Shown here in pieces: positions 42,806 through 52,267 of a stretch of DNA of 64,000 nucleotides. Numbering within the stretch: position 1 is the first letter of the stretch; every line of letters begins with the position of its first letter. A model generated the notes under the pieces. The model searched no databases. It worked only from the letters and a program-made list of their open reading frames with translations, and was not told the DNA's origin. The stretch is taken from NCBI RefSeq assembly GCF_004801405.1, contig NZ_SSOB01000042.1:1-64000 (forward strand), given 5' to 3'. Source of the DNA: Cohnella fermenti (GTDB lineage: Bacteria; Bacillota; Bacilli; Paenibacillales; Paenibacillaceae). Position numbers and translations under genes: made by a program.

Positions 42806-44308
42806 TTATAGCACCACGTGACTCAGGTTCATGAGTTCCCCGACTTTGGCGAACAGCGACGCGTTGTGCCCGATCGACATCGCACAGTGATGGGTCGGCG
42901 CTTCCGCGAACCAGCGGGCCATATAGTCGTCCGGGTGCTGCCGGAACCGGACTGGCGTCTGCGTGTTGCCGATGCGCATGATCGGCCCGCTCGTCGATTC
43001 CGCCTCGCTGCTGATCAGCTTCAGCTTGCCGTCGCCCGTCTGCGTGACGTTTAACGTCGTGATCGGCCCGGTTCTCACCTTCGCTTCGACAGAGACGCCT
43101 GTCCCTTGCTTGCCGTGGTACAGCCCCATGCCCCGCAGCACCGGCTTGCCGTCCGAGATCGCGATATGGAACGGGCCATCGTGTCCGAGCAGAATCGTGC
43201 CGTCCTCGTAATCGACCACGACGATCTCGGAGAAGCTGCCTCCCGTCCCGACGATGTCGCAAATCTTCATGGCGAGCGCCGTCTTCATGTCGCCTTCGCC
43301 CGAGCAGGGAATGCCTCTGGCCGTCAGCAAGGAATGCCCGACGATAAAGCCGCCTTGCAGCTTCTCGTATTGTCCGCCGGGCGCGCCATGATAGTAATAG
43401 CTCAGCGCATCGAGATCATATTCGCGAACGAGCTTCTCCTGCGCCGCCGCGACGCGGCACGACCAATCGAGCTGCTCGTCGCTCGGCCTGCGCGCGATCG
43501 GGTCCGACGGCGAATCTCCGCTGATCTCGAACATGTCGTGAATGGTCTCCAGCTTCTCTCTGACGTCCGCCTCCGTTACTTCCTTCAGCATCCGGTCGAG
43601 GTCGCACATCTCCAGAACCTCCACATGAATGCCGGCTTGCGCCTGCAGCATCGTGAAGTCGCTGTACATGTCGAGCATGCCGCTGTAGGTGTTGCCAAGG
43701 AACCCGAAGCGGCTATGCTTCAACGTGCGCGGCACCGATGCCGCACGAATCCATTCTTCGATCTCGCGCCAAGCCCGGATCGCTTCCGGCCGATGAGCCG
43801 TCGTCTCATTCGTCATCGATATTGTCGGCGTGTAATCGAGACCGAGCAATCCGTTCACGACACGGAACTTGATCCCCGCGCGGTTGAAGGCGTTCGAGAA
43901 TTCCGGCACCGGGCATGCCCCGCAATGGGCGAGCCATTCGCCTGTCGTCGTCCGCTCGTAATTGATTCGGTCGGTCGGCTGCAGGTTCAGGAACACGACC
44001 GGCGCCGGGCATAGCTGATGGACCGGCAGCACCATGGAGCTCGTCGCGTAGGTGGCCGCATGGCAGAATACGAGATCGACGTTCTGCGCATTCAGCCATT
44101 CGCCCGCCTTGCGTCCTTCCGCTTCCGTGTCGACGAGCCCGTAATCGAACACGTCCGCCCAAGCGGACATGCGCCGCTTCAAGAACGCCGCGTAGTCGAG
44201 CAGACGCTCCCTTAGGCCCGGGAATTGCGCCCAATACGCTTGCAGGCCTACAGAATAAAGACCGATGCGCGCTTTGCGCGCCGGCTTGATCGGATGATAT
44301 AAAGACAT
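42806..44308 (-). CDS. L-fucose/L-arabinose isomerase-family sugar isomerase
   Basis: A 500-residue cytosolic protein resembling the fucose/arabinose isomerase superfamily. The N-terminal Rossmann-like part has DLVFCHAATYATSSM (about 80-95). The central part has GFLGNTYSGMLDMYSD, and the C-terminal half has GRGI-type PCSGEGDMKTALAM with Glu/Asp metal-ligand candidates and a late PTHHCAMSIGHN. It would interconvert an aldose and a ketose released from the local polysaccharides, but the sugar is unknown. The ATG at 44308 is chosen because GAGGTGA lies about seven bases ahead; a GTG three codons earlier overlaps that site. Divergent from an AraC regulator. Confidence 0.82.
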   Translation of the reverse strand: MSLYHPIKPARKARIGLYSVGLQAYWAQFPGLRERLLDYAAFLKRRMSAWADVFDYGLVDTEAEGRKAGEWLNAQNVDLVFCHAATYATSSMVLPVHQLCPAPVVFLNLQPTDRINYERTTTGEWLAHCGACPVPEFSNAFNRAGIKFRVVNGLLGLDYTPTISMTNETTAHRPEAIRAWREIEEWIRAASVPRTLKHSRFGFLGNTYSGMLDMYSDFTMLQAQAGIHVEVLEMCDLDRMLKEVTEADVREKLETIHDMFEISGDSPSDPIARRPSDEQLDWSCRVAAAQEKLVREYDLDALSYYYHGAPGGQYEKLQGGFIVGHSLLTARGIPCSGEGDMKTALAMKICDIVGTGGSFSEIVVVDYEDGTILLGHDGPFHIAISDGKPVLRGMGLYHGKQGTGVSVEAKVRTGPITTLNVTQTGDGKLKLISSEAESTSGPIMRIGNTQTPVRFRQHPDDYMARWFAEAPTHHCAMSIGHNASLFAKVGELMNLSHVVL

Positions 44309-44423
44309 CTTGATCACCTCACGGATTCATGGAATAATCATATATGTCCTTATATTAAACGCTTTCACAGAGGAACACATCGAACGATCTTGGTCAATAA
44401 TCCTACAATCTTGGAGGTAGACG

Positions 44424-45293
44424 ATGCGAGGATATCAGGAGAAGGCTGCTCATGCCTGGACGAACGATTCCGTACGAATTATCGCAACTCCGTCGACGTT
44501 CGCCAAGCAGCACCTTTATTATGTGCAGGAAGCGGGGATTTTCCAGACGGAGCCCGGCTACTTCACCGAGCGGGAGAATCTCGACTCGTATTTGATCGTC
44601 TACACCGCTGCAGGCCGCGGCAAACTGAAGTATGGGGGCAAAGCGTACGACGCTGCTCCCGGCCAACTGTTCTTCATCGACTGCCGCAGACACCAATACT
44701 ACGCACCGGACTCGAACGACTCCTGGCACCTCGTCTGGATTCATTTTCACGGGAGCTCCTCGCCCGCTTACTACGAGCGTTACGCCGCGGCCGGAACACC
44801 TCTCGCGACGCTGCCGGAGGACAGCCGAATCCCTGCGCTTCTGCTCGATATCGTGGAACTGCACCAACAGAAGACCGTTCAGACGGAGCTGTCCGTCTCC
44901 CGTGCCATTGTCGATGTCTTGACCGAGCTGCTGCAGCTCGCGAGCGATCGGGAGTCAACAGAGATCGGGCTGCCGTCCACTGTTGCCGCCGTCATGAACT
45001 ACTACGATCGCCACTACGCCGAGCGCTTGACGCTGGACGGCGTCGCCGCCCGGTTCGCGATCGACAAGTATCATCTGGCCAAGTCGTTTAAGCGGCATAC
45101 AGGCTTCTCCCCTAACGACTACTTGATCAACATACGCATTACCCGGGCGAAGGAGCTGCTGCGCTTCACCGACCGGACCGTCGCCGAGATCGCCGTCAGC
45201 GTCGGCATCGACAACGTCAGCCACTTCATCAACCTGTTCCGCCAGCGCCAGACAAGCACTCCGCTCGCTTACCGCAAGCTTTGGCGTTCGTAG
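44424..45293 (+). CDS. AraC-family regulator with cupin sensor domain
   Basis: A 289-residue regulator. The cupin half includes YLIVYTAAGRGKLKYGGKAYD, GQLFFIDCRRHQYY and HLVWIHFHG (about 50-110), a typical arabinose-type sugar pocket. The C-terminal AraC domain (about 190-288) has LTLDGVAARFAIDKYHLAKS and VAEIAVSVGIDNVSHFINLF. GGAGG precedes the ATG by six bases. It is divergent from the sugar isomerase, its likely target, and converges on the response regulator gene with only 13 bases between. Confidence 0.88.
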   Translation: MRGYQEKAAHAWTNDSVRIIATPSTFAKQHLYYVQEAGIFQTEPGYFTERENLDSYLIVYTAAGRGKLKYGGKAYDAAPGQLFFIDCRRHQYYAPDSNDSWHLVWIHFHGSSSPAYYERYAAAGTPLATLPEDSRIPALLLDIVELHQQKTVQTELSVSRAIVDVLTELLQLASDRESTEIGLPSTVAAVMNYYDRHYAERLTLDGVAARFAIDKYHLAKSFKRHTGFSPNDYLINIRITRAKELLRFTDRTVAEIAVSVGIDNVSHFINLFRQRQTSTPLAYRKLWRS

Positions 45294-45306
45294 CTTCCGC
45301 CTCGCC

Positions 45307-46917
45307 TCAGCCCTGCGACACCTTCCTGCGGTATTCGGTGGGCGACATGCCGGTCTTCTCTTTGAAAAGTCTGCAGAAGTAAGCGTCGCTGAGGAAGCCG
45401 CACTGTCTGGCGATCTGACTGACCTTGAGGTTGCCGACGGCCGCGAGCCGCTTGGCGTGGTGGAGTCTCACCTCGTTCAAGTAGTCCACGAAGTGCCGCC
45501 CGGTCTCCTGCTTAAACAGGTTGCTCAGATAGTTCTCGCTGATGTCCAGCGCCCGGGACACCTCGCGCAGTCCGATCGGATCGGGATAATGGCTGCCGAT
45601 GAATTCGACCGCCTGTCTCACGCGCGGATTGCCGGTCTGCGGAACCAGCTTGTCCAAGGCCAACGCCCGCTTCAAGCATCCGGAGAGGTACGCGGCCAAC
45701 ACCTCCTTGGACTCGCTTAAGGCAAGCAAGTCCGCGGGGATTCGCCCATAACGCGTGATGCTCTCCAGCTTGATCTGTCTGCGTTCGGTCCATTGCTTCA
45801 AGCTGCGGTTCAGCAGCTCGCACACCTCTTCCAGGCCGGGAACCGTCAATCTCGCCGCGTAGACGATCTCGGCAAGCCTGCGGCTCCAAGCTTCGGCAGC
45901 CTCTTCCTCGTCTTGGTCCAGCACCGCTTCCAGCTTGTTCAATTGTTCGAGAAGCTCGTTCGGCAGCCCCTGATCCGCCAGGCCGGTATGCAACGTAAGA
46001 GCCTGCCTGGCGTACAGAAGCCCCTGTCCGGCTGCGGCATGGGCCTGATTATAGCTCTCCGGCAAGGAAGCGATTCCTTCGCCAAGGCCGCTAACCCCCA
46101 CGCAAAGCTCCATTCCGCTCCCGAACAACGCCCGGATCTCCGCGGACACCGCTTCTTGCATGCGGCTCTGGCTGAACACGCCTTTTAAATTAAAAAGACA
46201 CACGCCCGTCGAATCGTCCATGAGGAAGGACAGCCGCTGCGACGATGCAGGCCGATCCCCCATGTCCAGCACGGCTTGACGGAACAGCAGCGCTTCGGCG
46301 GCGTCCGCCTGCCATTCGGCCCGCCCTGCGGATTCCACGTCGACGATCGCCCGGGCCCGTCTCGCGACGATCACGGCCAGCATATATCGTTCGAATGGAA
46401 AATAAACCGTCAGCCGGCGCAAATGCCGTTCGATCTCCTGTCGATCCCTCATGCGCCCGATCACAATCCGATTCATCAGCGCATCCAGAATCAGTTGTCT
46501 CGCTTCCGCGTGATCGAACAGCTCCTCCGAGGCATCGGTCATCTTCGCCTTCAATTCTTCGAGCACACGAAGCAGCGAATCCATCGAATGGCCCAGCTCA
46601 TGCTTAAGCAGATAGTCGTCGGCCCCGAGCTTCATCGCTTCCTTCACAAAGTCAAAGTCATCGAAGGAGCTGAGCACAATAATCCGCACCCTGGGATACT
46701 CGCGCTTGAGCGTCCGGATCAACTCAATGCCATTCATGGTCGGCATGCTGATATCCGTGAACACGATATCCGGCGCAGCTTCCGTCATCCGCTGAAGCGC
46801 ATCCTTGCCGTGCATGCACTCGCCGCACACGACAAACCCCAAGCTCTCCCAATCCAGCATGGAGCGGAAGCTTCTGCGGTAGAAGACGTCATCCTCCACG
46901 ATCATCACTCGAATCAT
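45307..46917 (-). CDS. YesN-type response regulator with AraC output domain
   Basis: A 536-residue response regulator. The receiver domain (1-120) has MIRVMIVEDD, the phospho-acceptor in FTDISMP (Asp55), Ser/Thr at VLSSF and Lys at YLLKHE. A long middle region follows, then an AraC domain (about 430-535) with IGLREVSRALDISENYLSNL and VSQIARQCGFLSDAYFCRLF. Its ATG overlaps the stop of the sensor kinase (ATGA), so the two are one unit. It should activate the adjacent importer/glycosidase operon when the kinase sees sugar. Confidence 0.93.
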   Translation of the reverse strand: MIRVMIVEDDVFYRRSFRSMLDWESLGFVVCGECMHGKDALQRMTEAAPDIVFTDISMPTMNGIELIRTLKREYPRVRIIVLSSFDDFDFVKEAMKLGADDYLLKHELGHSMDSLLRVLEELKAKMTDASEELFDHAEARQLILDALMNRIVIGRMRDRQEIERHLRRLTVYFPFERYMLAVIVARRARAIVDVESAGRAEWQADAAEALLFRQAVLDMGDRPASSQRLSFLMDDSTGVCLFNLKGVFSQSRMQEAVSAEIRALFGSGMELCVGVSGLGEGIASLPESYNQAHAAAGQGLLYARQALTLHTGLADQGLPNELLEQLNKLEAVLDQDEEEAAEAWSRRLAEIVYAARLTVPGLEEVCELLNRSLKQWTERRQIKLESITRYGRIPADLLALSESKEVLAAYLSGCLKRALALDKLVPQTGNPRVRQAVEFIGSHYPDPIGLREVSRALDISENYLSNLFKQETGRHFVDYLNEVRLHHAKRLAAVGNLKVSQIARQCGFLSDAYFCRLFKEKTGMSPTEYRRKVSQG

Positions 46918-48743
46918 CGGGTCGTGTCCTCCTGCATAATGGGCATGCGGATCTCCACCGTCGTCCCTTGCCCGACAGCACTTGCGAAGGTCAGTCCGTA
47001 CTCCTCGCCAAACTGGTACTTGATTCGCTCATCCACATTTTTGACGCCGATGCTGTTTAAGCCCTTGGGCTGCTTGCTCATCCTCGACTTGATCCTCGCC
47101 ACCGTATCCGCATCCATGCCGCTCCCGTTGTCGCGCACCCATATTCTCAACTGGCCGCCATCGATTCTCGAGCCGATCCGGATGACGCCGCCCGGTCTCT
47201 CCAACTCAAAGGCGTGATAAAGCGCATTCTCAACCAATGGCTGCAGCACGAATCCGACCACATACAACGCTTCCGTCTCTGCCGCAATGTCATATTCGAC
47301 GCGGAAATGGTCCTGATACCGGATTTTCTGCAGATCGATGTAAAGGTCGACAAACGACAGCTCCTCATAAAATTTCCATAATTCCGTCTTCTTATTGAGT
47401 GCCGCCTTGAGAATCTCGATCAGACAGGTCGTCATCCTGACGATATCCGGTTGCTCGTTAAGCTGTGCCAGCGACTTGATCGAGCCCAACGTGTTGTACA
47501 GGAAGTGAGGGTTCACCTGAGTCTGCAGCACCTCGAATTCCTTGGCCTGTCTCATGATGCGCTCGTCGGCGACTTCCCGAATCAGGTTGCGGATCTTGCC
47601 GACCATGTCATTGAACTGAAGCCCCAGCCTTCCGAGCTCGTCATAGCTGACCGGACGCACACGCGTCTCGAAGTCCCCCTTCTCCACCTTCTTCATATTC
47701 TCCTGGAGAAGCCGAATGTTGCGGGTGAAGAGGCCCGACAGAATCCAGGCGAGCAAACTCGCGAGCAGGAGGCTCCCCAGTCCTGCCGACATGGTGCTGT
47801 AGGTAATGACGTTCATCTTGCGCAGAATCGTGTCCATCGGCACGAAGGAGAGCACCTTCCACTTCGAATACTCGGCATTCGCCTGCACCATCAAGTAGCT
47901 GTTGCCTTCATAACGAAACGTCCGGCTGTTCAAGTCGTTCCCCAACTCCTGCTGCTGCAGCACGTGGTCCACCAACGACGCCATCAGCGGATCTTCCGCC
48001 GATACGAGCGTGTCGTTCTCCTGGTTCAGCACCACAATATTGGCCGGGTCCAGCAGCGACGACTCGCTCGGAAGCGAGATCCGGAAGTGCTCCGGCTTCA
48101 TCTCGTACACCACGGAGCCCAGCAGCGACAGATTGTCGGTATCGATGATCTGCATGACGAGCTGAATGCTGCCGTCGTTCGCCCGATTCCACGATACGAC
48201 GTTCGCTTGGCTGCGCTCCACCTCCGCCAGCCGATCCAGCTTGCTCTTCTCCTGCTGCCCGAGGGCGTCGATGCCGACCTTCGGATTGCCCTTCTGCCAG
48301 GAGAACGCGGTCCCGTCGGCCATTAAGATATAAATCCGCACAATATCCGGATTGGAGATCGTCATGCCGCTGATGATGGTGCCCAGCGTGGACGCATTCT
48401 GATAGCCTTCGATCTGGTTGCGGTGCGACTGATAGCTTCTTGCGATCTGCTGGAACTTGTAATCGGACACCATGTCGTACGCCAGCTTCTCGAACTCGGC
48501 CGAACGATAATCGACGTTCAGCAATACCTGGTAGACCAATTGGCCGGATATGTTGAGCGTCTCGCTTCGGAGATGCCGGTAGGATACGGATAAAGAAACA
48601 CCGCCGATTACCATGCTCGTAAGCACGATAATCGGCAGGAAGGCAAACATGAACTTTTGCTTTATAGTAAGCTTAAGAGCCCAGCTCTTTATCGTTCTCC
48701 AACGGAATGTTCTCAAACCCATCACCCGAGTTGTTCGATTCAT
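46914..48743 (-). CDS. YesM-type sensor histidine kinase
   Basis: A 609-residue kinase: helix near 28-50 (FMFAFLPIIVLTSMVIGGVS), an extracellular sensor of about 250 residues, a second helix (about 310-335), HAMP (FETRVRPVSYDELGRLG), then QVNPHFLYNTL with the phospho-His near 412, and the ATPase motifs PLVENALYHAFE and VRDNGSGMD. A TGATACAAT extended -10 box lies just before the start at 48761-48753, giving a very short leader, so an internal start is possible. Cognate regulator is the overlapping next gene. Confidence 0.93.
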   Translation of the reverse strand: MNRTTRVMGLRTFRWRTIKSWALKLTIKQKFMFAFLPIIVLTSMVIGGVSLSVSYRHLRSETLNISGQLVYQVLLNVDYRSAEFEKLAYDMVSDYKFQQIARSYQSHRNQIEGYQNASTLGTIISGMTISNPDIVRIYILMADGTAFSWQKGNPKVGIDALGQQEKSKLDRLAEVERSQANVVSWNRANDGSIQLVMQIIDTDNLSLLGSVVYEMKPEHFRISLPSESSLLDPANIVVLNQENDTLVSAEDPLMASLVDHVLQQQELGNDLNSRTFRYEGNSYLMVQANAEYSKWKVLSFVPMDTILRKMNVITYSTMSAGLGSLLLASLLAWILSGLFTRNIRLLQENMKKVEKGDFETRVRPVSYDELGRLGLQFNDMVGKIRNLIREVADERIMRQAKEFEVLQTQVNPHFLYNTLGSIKSLAQLNEQPDIVRMTTCLIEILKAALNKKTELWKFYEELSFVDLYIDLQKIRYQDHFRVEYDIAAETEALYVVGFVLQPLVENALYHAFELERPGGVIRIGSRIDGGQLRIWVRDNGSGMDADTVARIKSRMSKQPKGLNSIGVKNVDERIKYQFGEEYGLTFASAVGQGTTVEIRMPIMQEDTTR

Positions 48744-48785
48744 GTTCGCTTCTTTATTGTATCACACGCCCGTTCCCATCCACTA

Positions 48786-48870
48786 CCGCATGACTACCGC
48801 ATGACTACTGCATGACTAGTGCATGACTAGTGCATGACTAGTGCATGATTACTTGACTACTGCATGACTA
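48786..48870 (+). repeat. Seven 11-base tandem repeats reaching into a glycosidase stop codon
   Basis: Units CCGCATGACTA (two), CTGCATGACTA, GTGCATGACTA (two), GTGCATGATTA, a shortened 8-base unit, and CTGCATGACTA. On the minus strand the last units encode the final residues and stop codon (48859-48857) of the glycosidase gene. Confidence 0.85.
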
Positions 48871-50491
48871 ATCTGGCTCTCACGACGCCCGCGTCCGGCT
48901 CCGCCCAGATTCCGAAGTCCACTTCGTCTCCGTTCCGCTTCCTGATCGCGACGAAGTCGCCGTCCATCGTAAAGCGGCCTTCCTCCACCGAGACGTACCC
49001 GATCTGGCGCACAAGATTGAAGTCGCTCGAGAGCAGAGCGAAGGGTTCCCCTTGCACACGCGACTTCGGAACGAACCAGACCCGGAAGCCGTCCCCGGCG
49101 ACATGGAACTCGTCCGGTCCCGTCTGGACGATCAGGCCCCGGCCTCTCCGGTTGTCCTTCTGCTGCAGGACCTGGTAGTCCTTGTGATTGTAATCGTGCC
49201 AGTTCCAGTCCTTATTATCGAATCCTAGAGCAGCAAGACTCCGGGTGAAGCGGACCATCGCCACCCAGCCGTCAAATTCCATATACTGATACAGCGCGAA
49301 CTCTTCCTGGTTCACGACTTGGATGTCAAGCTCGCGCCACGTCAGCAGCCCGCCCGCCGCCGCGGACAAGATTCTCATGCTGCCGATCGCCGGCTCGCAG
49401 CCGGGCGCCGGCGTGCCGTCTTCTTCGATCATGCTCTCCACGCCGAAGATGCAGTGTCCGATCGAACGATACCGCCCGACCGCTTCGAACAGGTACCGCG
49501 CATTCCACTCCTGCGGACCGGATTCCGGCACGAACAGCGGGTTGTCCGGCCGGCTGTACGTCTCGCAGACGCCCAGGTAATCGTAAGTCGTCTGCTGGTA
49601 AATATCCGGGGCGAGCAGGTCCAGGCTCGGTCCGGCCCACTTCCAGAGGTCCATCACGCGGCCGGTCGGGCCGCCGGAAGGATAGTCGATGCCCGGCATC
49701 CGCAGCCGATGCACGTCCACCCACGCGTTCGCGTACATCAGAATGTCGAGCTGTTCCTTGCCCGCCTCCGCAACCCGATTGATGTAGCTTGCGATGCTGT
49801 AGGCGGTAAAGAACTCTTCCGCGCGCGGGCCGAACGACGACTTCCAGCCTTCTGCGCTCTTCCCGTGCTCCTGCCACAGCTTGCTCACCGGGCTGTCCGG
49901 ATGGCTCTCCATGCTCCGCACCAGCAGCTCCGGCAAGGGGGCATGGAAGGCCGCCTCCGCGGCAGGCGAATAATCTCTTGCCGGTCCGTTCATAATGCCC
50001 GGTTCATTCTCCACCTGAACCGCGATCAGCGTGTCCTGGTTCGGGTCCAGCTCCTTCAGGAACGCGCACAGCGCGGCGAATGCCTTCGCGTCCGCCTTGC
50101 ACGTCTCCCCGCAGTGCGAAGACAGCACCGAGACGCGATGCCCTTCCGGGCTCTGAACCTTGGGGAACCGGTCCGGGTTCGTCTTCACCCATTCCGGCGC
50201 ATACTTCTCCGTGCCGTTCTTCCAGGTGCCGAACCACAGGAAGATCAAGTATAGCCCCTCTTCCTTCACCCGCTGCCAGATGTCGCGCACGGAGGAGAAG
50301 TCGAACTCTCCCTCGCGCGGCTCCACGGTCTCCCATGCGATCGGAATCTCGATGGTGTTGCCGTCCATCCGCTTCAACGCGAGGAATGCGCGGTCAAGAT
50401 CCTTCGCGGCATAACCGCTGGAATTGTGAACCTGCGCCCCAACGGGGAACACAGGCTTGCCGTTGCTCGTAAAGCATCGTTTGCTCATCAT
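48857..50491 (-). CDS. GH35/GH42-like glycosidase with DUF5597-type C-terminus
   Basis: A 544-residue enzyme without a signal peptide, so it acts on imported sugars. The (beta/alpha)8 barrel (about 10-370) shows GNTIEIPIAWETVEPREGEF near the start, the acid/base in VQVENEPG (about residue 168) and the nucleophile in FVPESGPQ (about 330). The C-terminal 150 residues (from VQVLQQKDNRRG-like to RLVMQ) match the DUF5597 domain of putative beta-galactosidases. Three starts are stacked; the ATG at 50491 is six bases after GGGAGG. It is the last gene of the importer operon, 37 bases after a permease. Beta-galactosidase is the usual label but a xylosidase-type role is not excluded beside the xylanase locus. 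Confidence 0.85.
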   Translation of the reverse strand: MMSKRCFTSNGKPVFPVGAQVHNSSGYAAKDLDRAFLALKRMDGNTIEIPIAWETVEPREGEFDFSSVRDIWQRVKEEGLYLIFLWFGTWKNGTEKYAPEWVKTNPDRFPKVQSPEGHRVSVLSSHCGETCKADAKAFAALCAFLKELDPNQDTLIAVQVENEPGIMNGPARDYSPAAEAAFHAPLPELLVRSMESHPDSPVSKLWQEHGKSAEGWKSSFGPRAEEFFTAYSIASYINRVAEAGKEQLDILMYANAWVDVHRLRMPGIDYPSGGPTGRVMDLWKWAGPSLDLLAPDIYQQTTYDYLGVCETYSRPDNPLFVPESGPQEWNARYLFEAVGRYRSIGHCIFGVESMIEEDGTPAPGCEPAIGSMRILSAAAGGLLTWRELDIQVVNQEEFALYQYMEFDGWVAMVRFTRSLAALGFDNKDWNWHDYNHKDYQVLQQKDNRRGRGLIVQTGPDEFHVAGDGFRVWFVPKSRVQGEPFALLSSDFNLVRQIGYVSVEEGRFTMDGDFVAIRKRNGDEVDFGIWAEPDAGVVRARLVMQ

Positions 50492-50528
50492 CAAGAACCT
50501 CCCGAACCTTCTGAATCCTCCTGCAGCC

Positions 50529-51359
50529 TTATCCTTTGACCGCGCCTGCCGTCACGCCTTGAATCAATAACCGTTGGGTGAATGCAAAAAACAGAATGAC
50601 GGGAATCATGGACAGGCATGCGGACGCGAACCCCAAATTCAAATTGACGCTGAACTGTCCGAAGAAGTGGTATTGCTGAATCGGCAGCGTCCGCATCGCT
50701 TCCTTCTGCAGGACGATGAAGGACATGCTGAATTCGTTCCACATCCAGAGAAAGTGCAGGATTCCTACCGTCGATACGATGGGCTTCAGCAGCGGGAACA
50801 CAACCCGCCAGAACGTCCCCCACACGCTGCAGCCGTCGATCCAGGCCGCTTCCTCCAGGTCCATCGGCACATTCCTGACAAATCCGGTCGTCAGAAACGT
50901 CGCATACGGAATGCTGGAGCCGATCAGCAGAAGAATGATGCCCTCGTAGGAATTGAGCAGCGACAGCTCCTTAAACATCCGATACACCGGAATCATGATG
51001 ACCTGGAACGGGATCATGATGCCGAAGAACAGCAACTGATTGGCCGCCCGGTAGAAGCGATTGGCGCGATTCCGGCACAGCACGTATCCGCACATGGCGC
51101 TCATCAGCACGATGCACACGGTGGACACGCCCGTGACCAACAGGCTGTTCGCGAACGAACGGGCGAAGCGGGTGCGTTCGATCGCTTCCCGGAAGTTGTC
51201 CAAGGTCAGGCTCTTCGGCAGCCCGATGACGGACAGGGCGGTCTCTTGCGGCGTCTTCAGCGCCATGACGATGCAGATATATAATGGCGAGACGAACACG
51301 ATCCCGCAGACGATCATGAGGATCGCGACTAGGGCGTTGCTGCGCTTGGCCTTGATCAT
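50529..51359 (-). CDS. Sugar ABC transporter permease, MalG type
   Basis: A 276-residue permease: first helix LVAILMIVCGIVFVSPLYIC, EAA loop LEEAAWIDGCSVWGTFWRVV and C-terminus LLIQGVTAGAVKG. Its ATG overlaps the stop of its partner as ATGA. With that partner and the binding protein it forms the third complete importer of the window. Confidence 0.93.
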   Translation of the reverse strand: MIKAKRSNALVAILMIVCGIVFVSPLYICIVMALKTPQETALSVIGLPKSLTLDNFREAIERTRFARSFANSLLVTGVSTVCIVLMSAMCGYVLCRNRANRFYRAANQLLFFGIMIPFQVIMIPVYRMFKELSLLNSYEGIILLLIGSSIPYATFLTTGFVRNVPMDLEEAAWIDGCSVWGTFWRVVFPLLKPIVSTVGILHFLWMWNEFSMSFIVLQKEAMRTLPIQQYHFFGQFSVNLNLGFASACLSMIPVILFFAFTQRLLIQGVTAGAVKG

Positions 51360-52216
51360 ACGTCCACCTCGCGACCGCGCAAAATTCGCGTAAGAAGTCC
51401 TCCGCCGACAGCCAGCAGCACCACGAACACCAGCGCAACGGCCTGACCATATCCGGCCTGGTAGTACGAATAAAGATTTTTATAAATATTGATCGAGATC
51501 ATCTCGCTGGAATGGCCGGGGCCCCCGCCGGTCGCCGCCATCGTTGTCGCGAATTCCTTCAGACCGGATACCAGCGTCATCGTCACGCACACCGTAAAGG
51601 CCGGCATGAGCATCGGGACGGTGATCTTGCGGAACTTCTGCCAGGCGCCCGCGCCGTCCACGATCGCCGCCTCGTACAGATCTCTCGGTATGCTCGTCAG
51701 ACCGGCCAGGTAGATAACAATGTTAATGCCGACGCTGTTCCACAAAGCGATGATGACGATCCCCGGAATGACCGTATCCATATTGCCCAGCATGCTCTTG
51801 ACGCCCCACAGTTCGCTGAAGACGTCCCGGAACAGGAAGTTCCAGATAAACGCGGCGAGCACGGTGCTCAGGCAGGTGGGGAAGAAGAAGGCGGACCGCG
51901 TAATTCCTCTGCCCTTGAAGGCATTGTTTAATCCGAGCGCAATGGCAAGAGACAAGACATTGTTCGCAACCGTGATCAATATGGCAAAATACAGACTGTT
52001 GTTCAAAGCCGCACGGAACTCCGACGATCCGGCGATCAGCCTGAAGTTGCGGAAGCCCACGTAATCCATCGTCTGGGAGATGCCGTCCCAGTTCGTTAAA
52101 GCGACGCGGAGGCCGATGAAGAAGGGCACCACCACCGCGATTGCAAAAATCAGAAAACCGGGGAGAAACAACGTCAGGTTGCCGAGTGTCGTATTGCGAT
52201 GCGCTTTTGCTTTCAT
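51356..52216 (-). CDS. Sugar ABC transporter permease, MalF type
   Basis: A 286-residue permease starting MKAKAHRNTT, with first helix LFLPGFLIFAIAVVVPFFIG and EAA loop LYEAAIVDGAGAWQKFRKIT. The frame is open 15 codons further, but GGGAGAG supports the ATG at 52216, 51 bases after the binding protein stop. Confidence 0.93.
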   Translation of the reverse strand: MKAKAHRNTTLGNLTLFLPGFLIFAIAVVVPFFIGLRVALTNWDGISQTMDYVGFRNFRLIAGSSEFRAALNNSLYFAILITVANNVLSLAIALGLNNAFKGRGITRSAFFFPTCLSTVLAAFIWNFLFRDVFSELWGVKSMLGNMDTVIPGIVIIALWNSVGINIVIYLAGLTSIPRDLYEAAIVDGAGAWQKFRKITVPMLMPAFTVCVTMTLVSGLKEFATTMAATGGGPGHSSEMISINIYKNLYSYYQAGYGQAVALVFVVLLAVGGGLLTRILRGREVDV

Positions 52217-52267
52217 TTCGATCTCTCCCGAGAAAAGGGGACGTCTCCGTCCCCTTCGCAAGCTTAT

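Noticed and set aside
44354-44367. cre-like box between the isomerase and AraC genes
   Set aside because: TGAAAGCGTTTAAT misses both bases of the conserved 3' CA, so it is weaker than the two sites reported.
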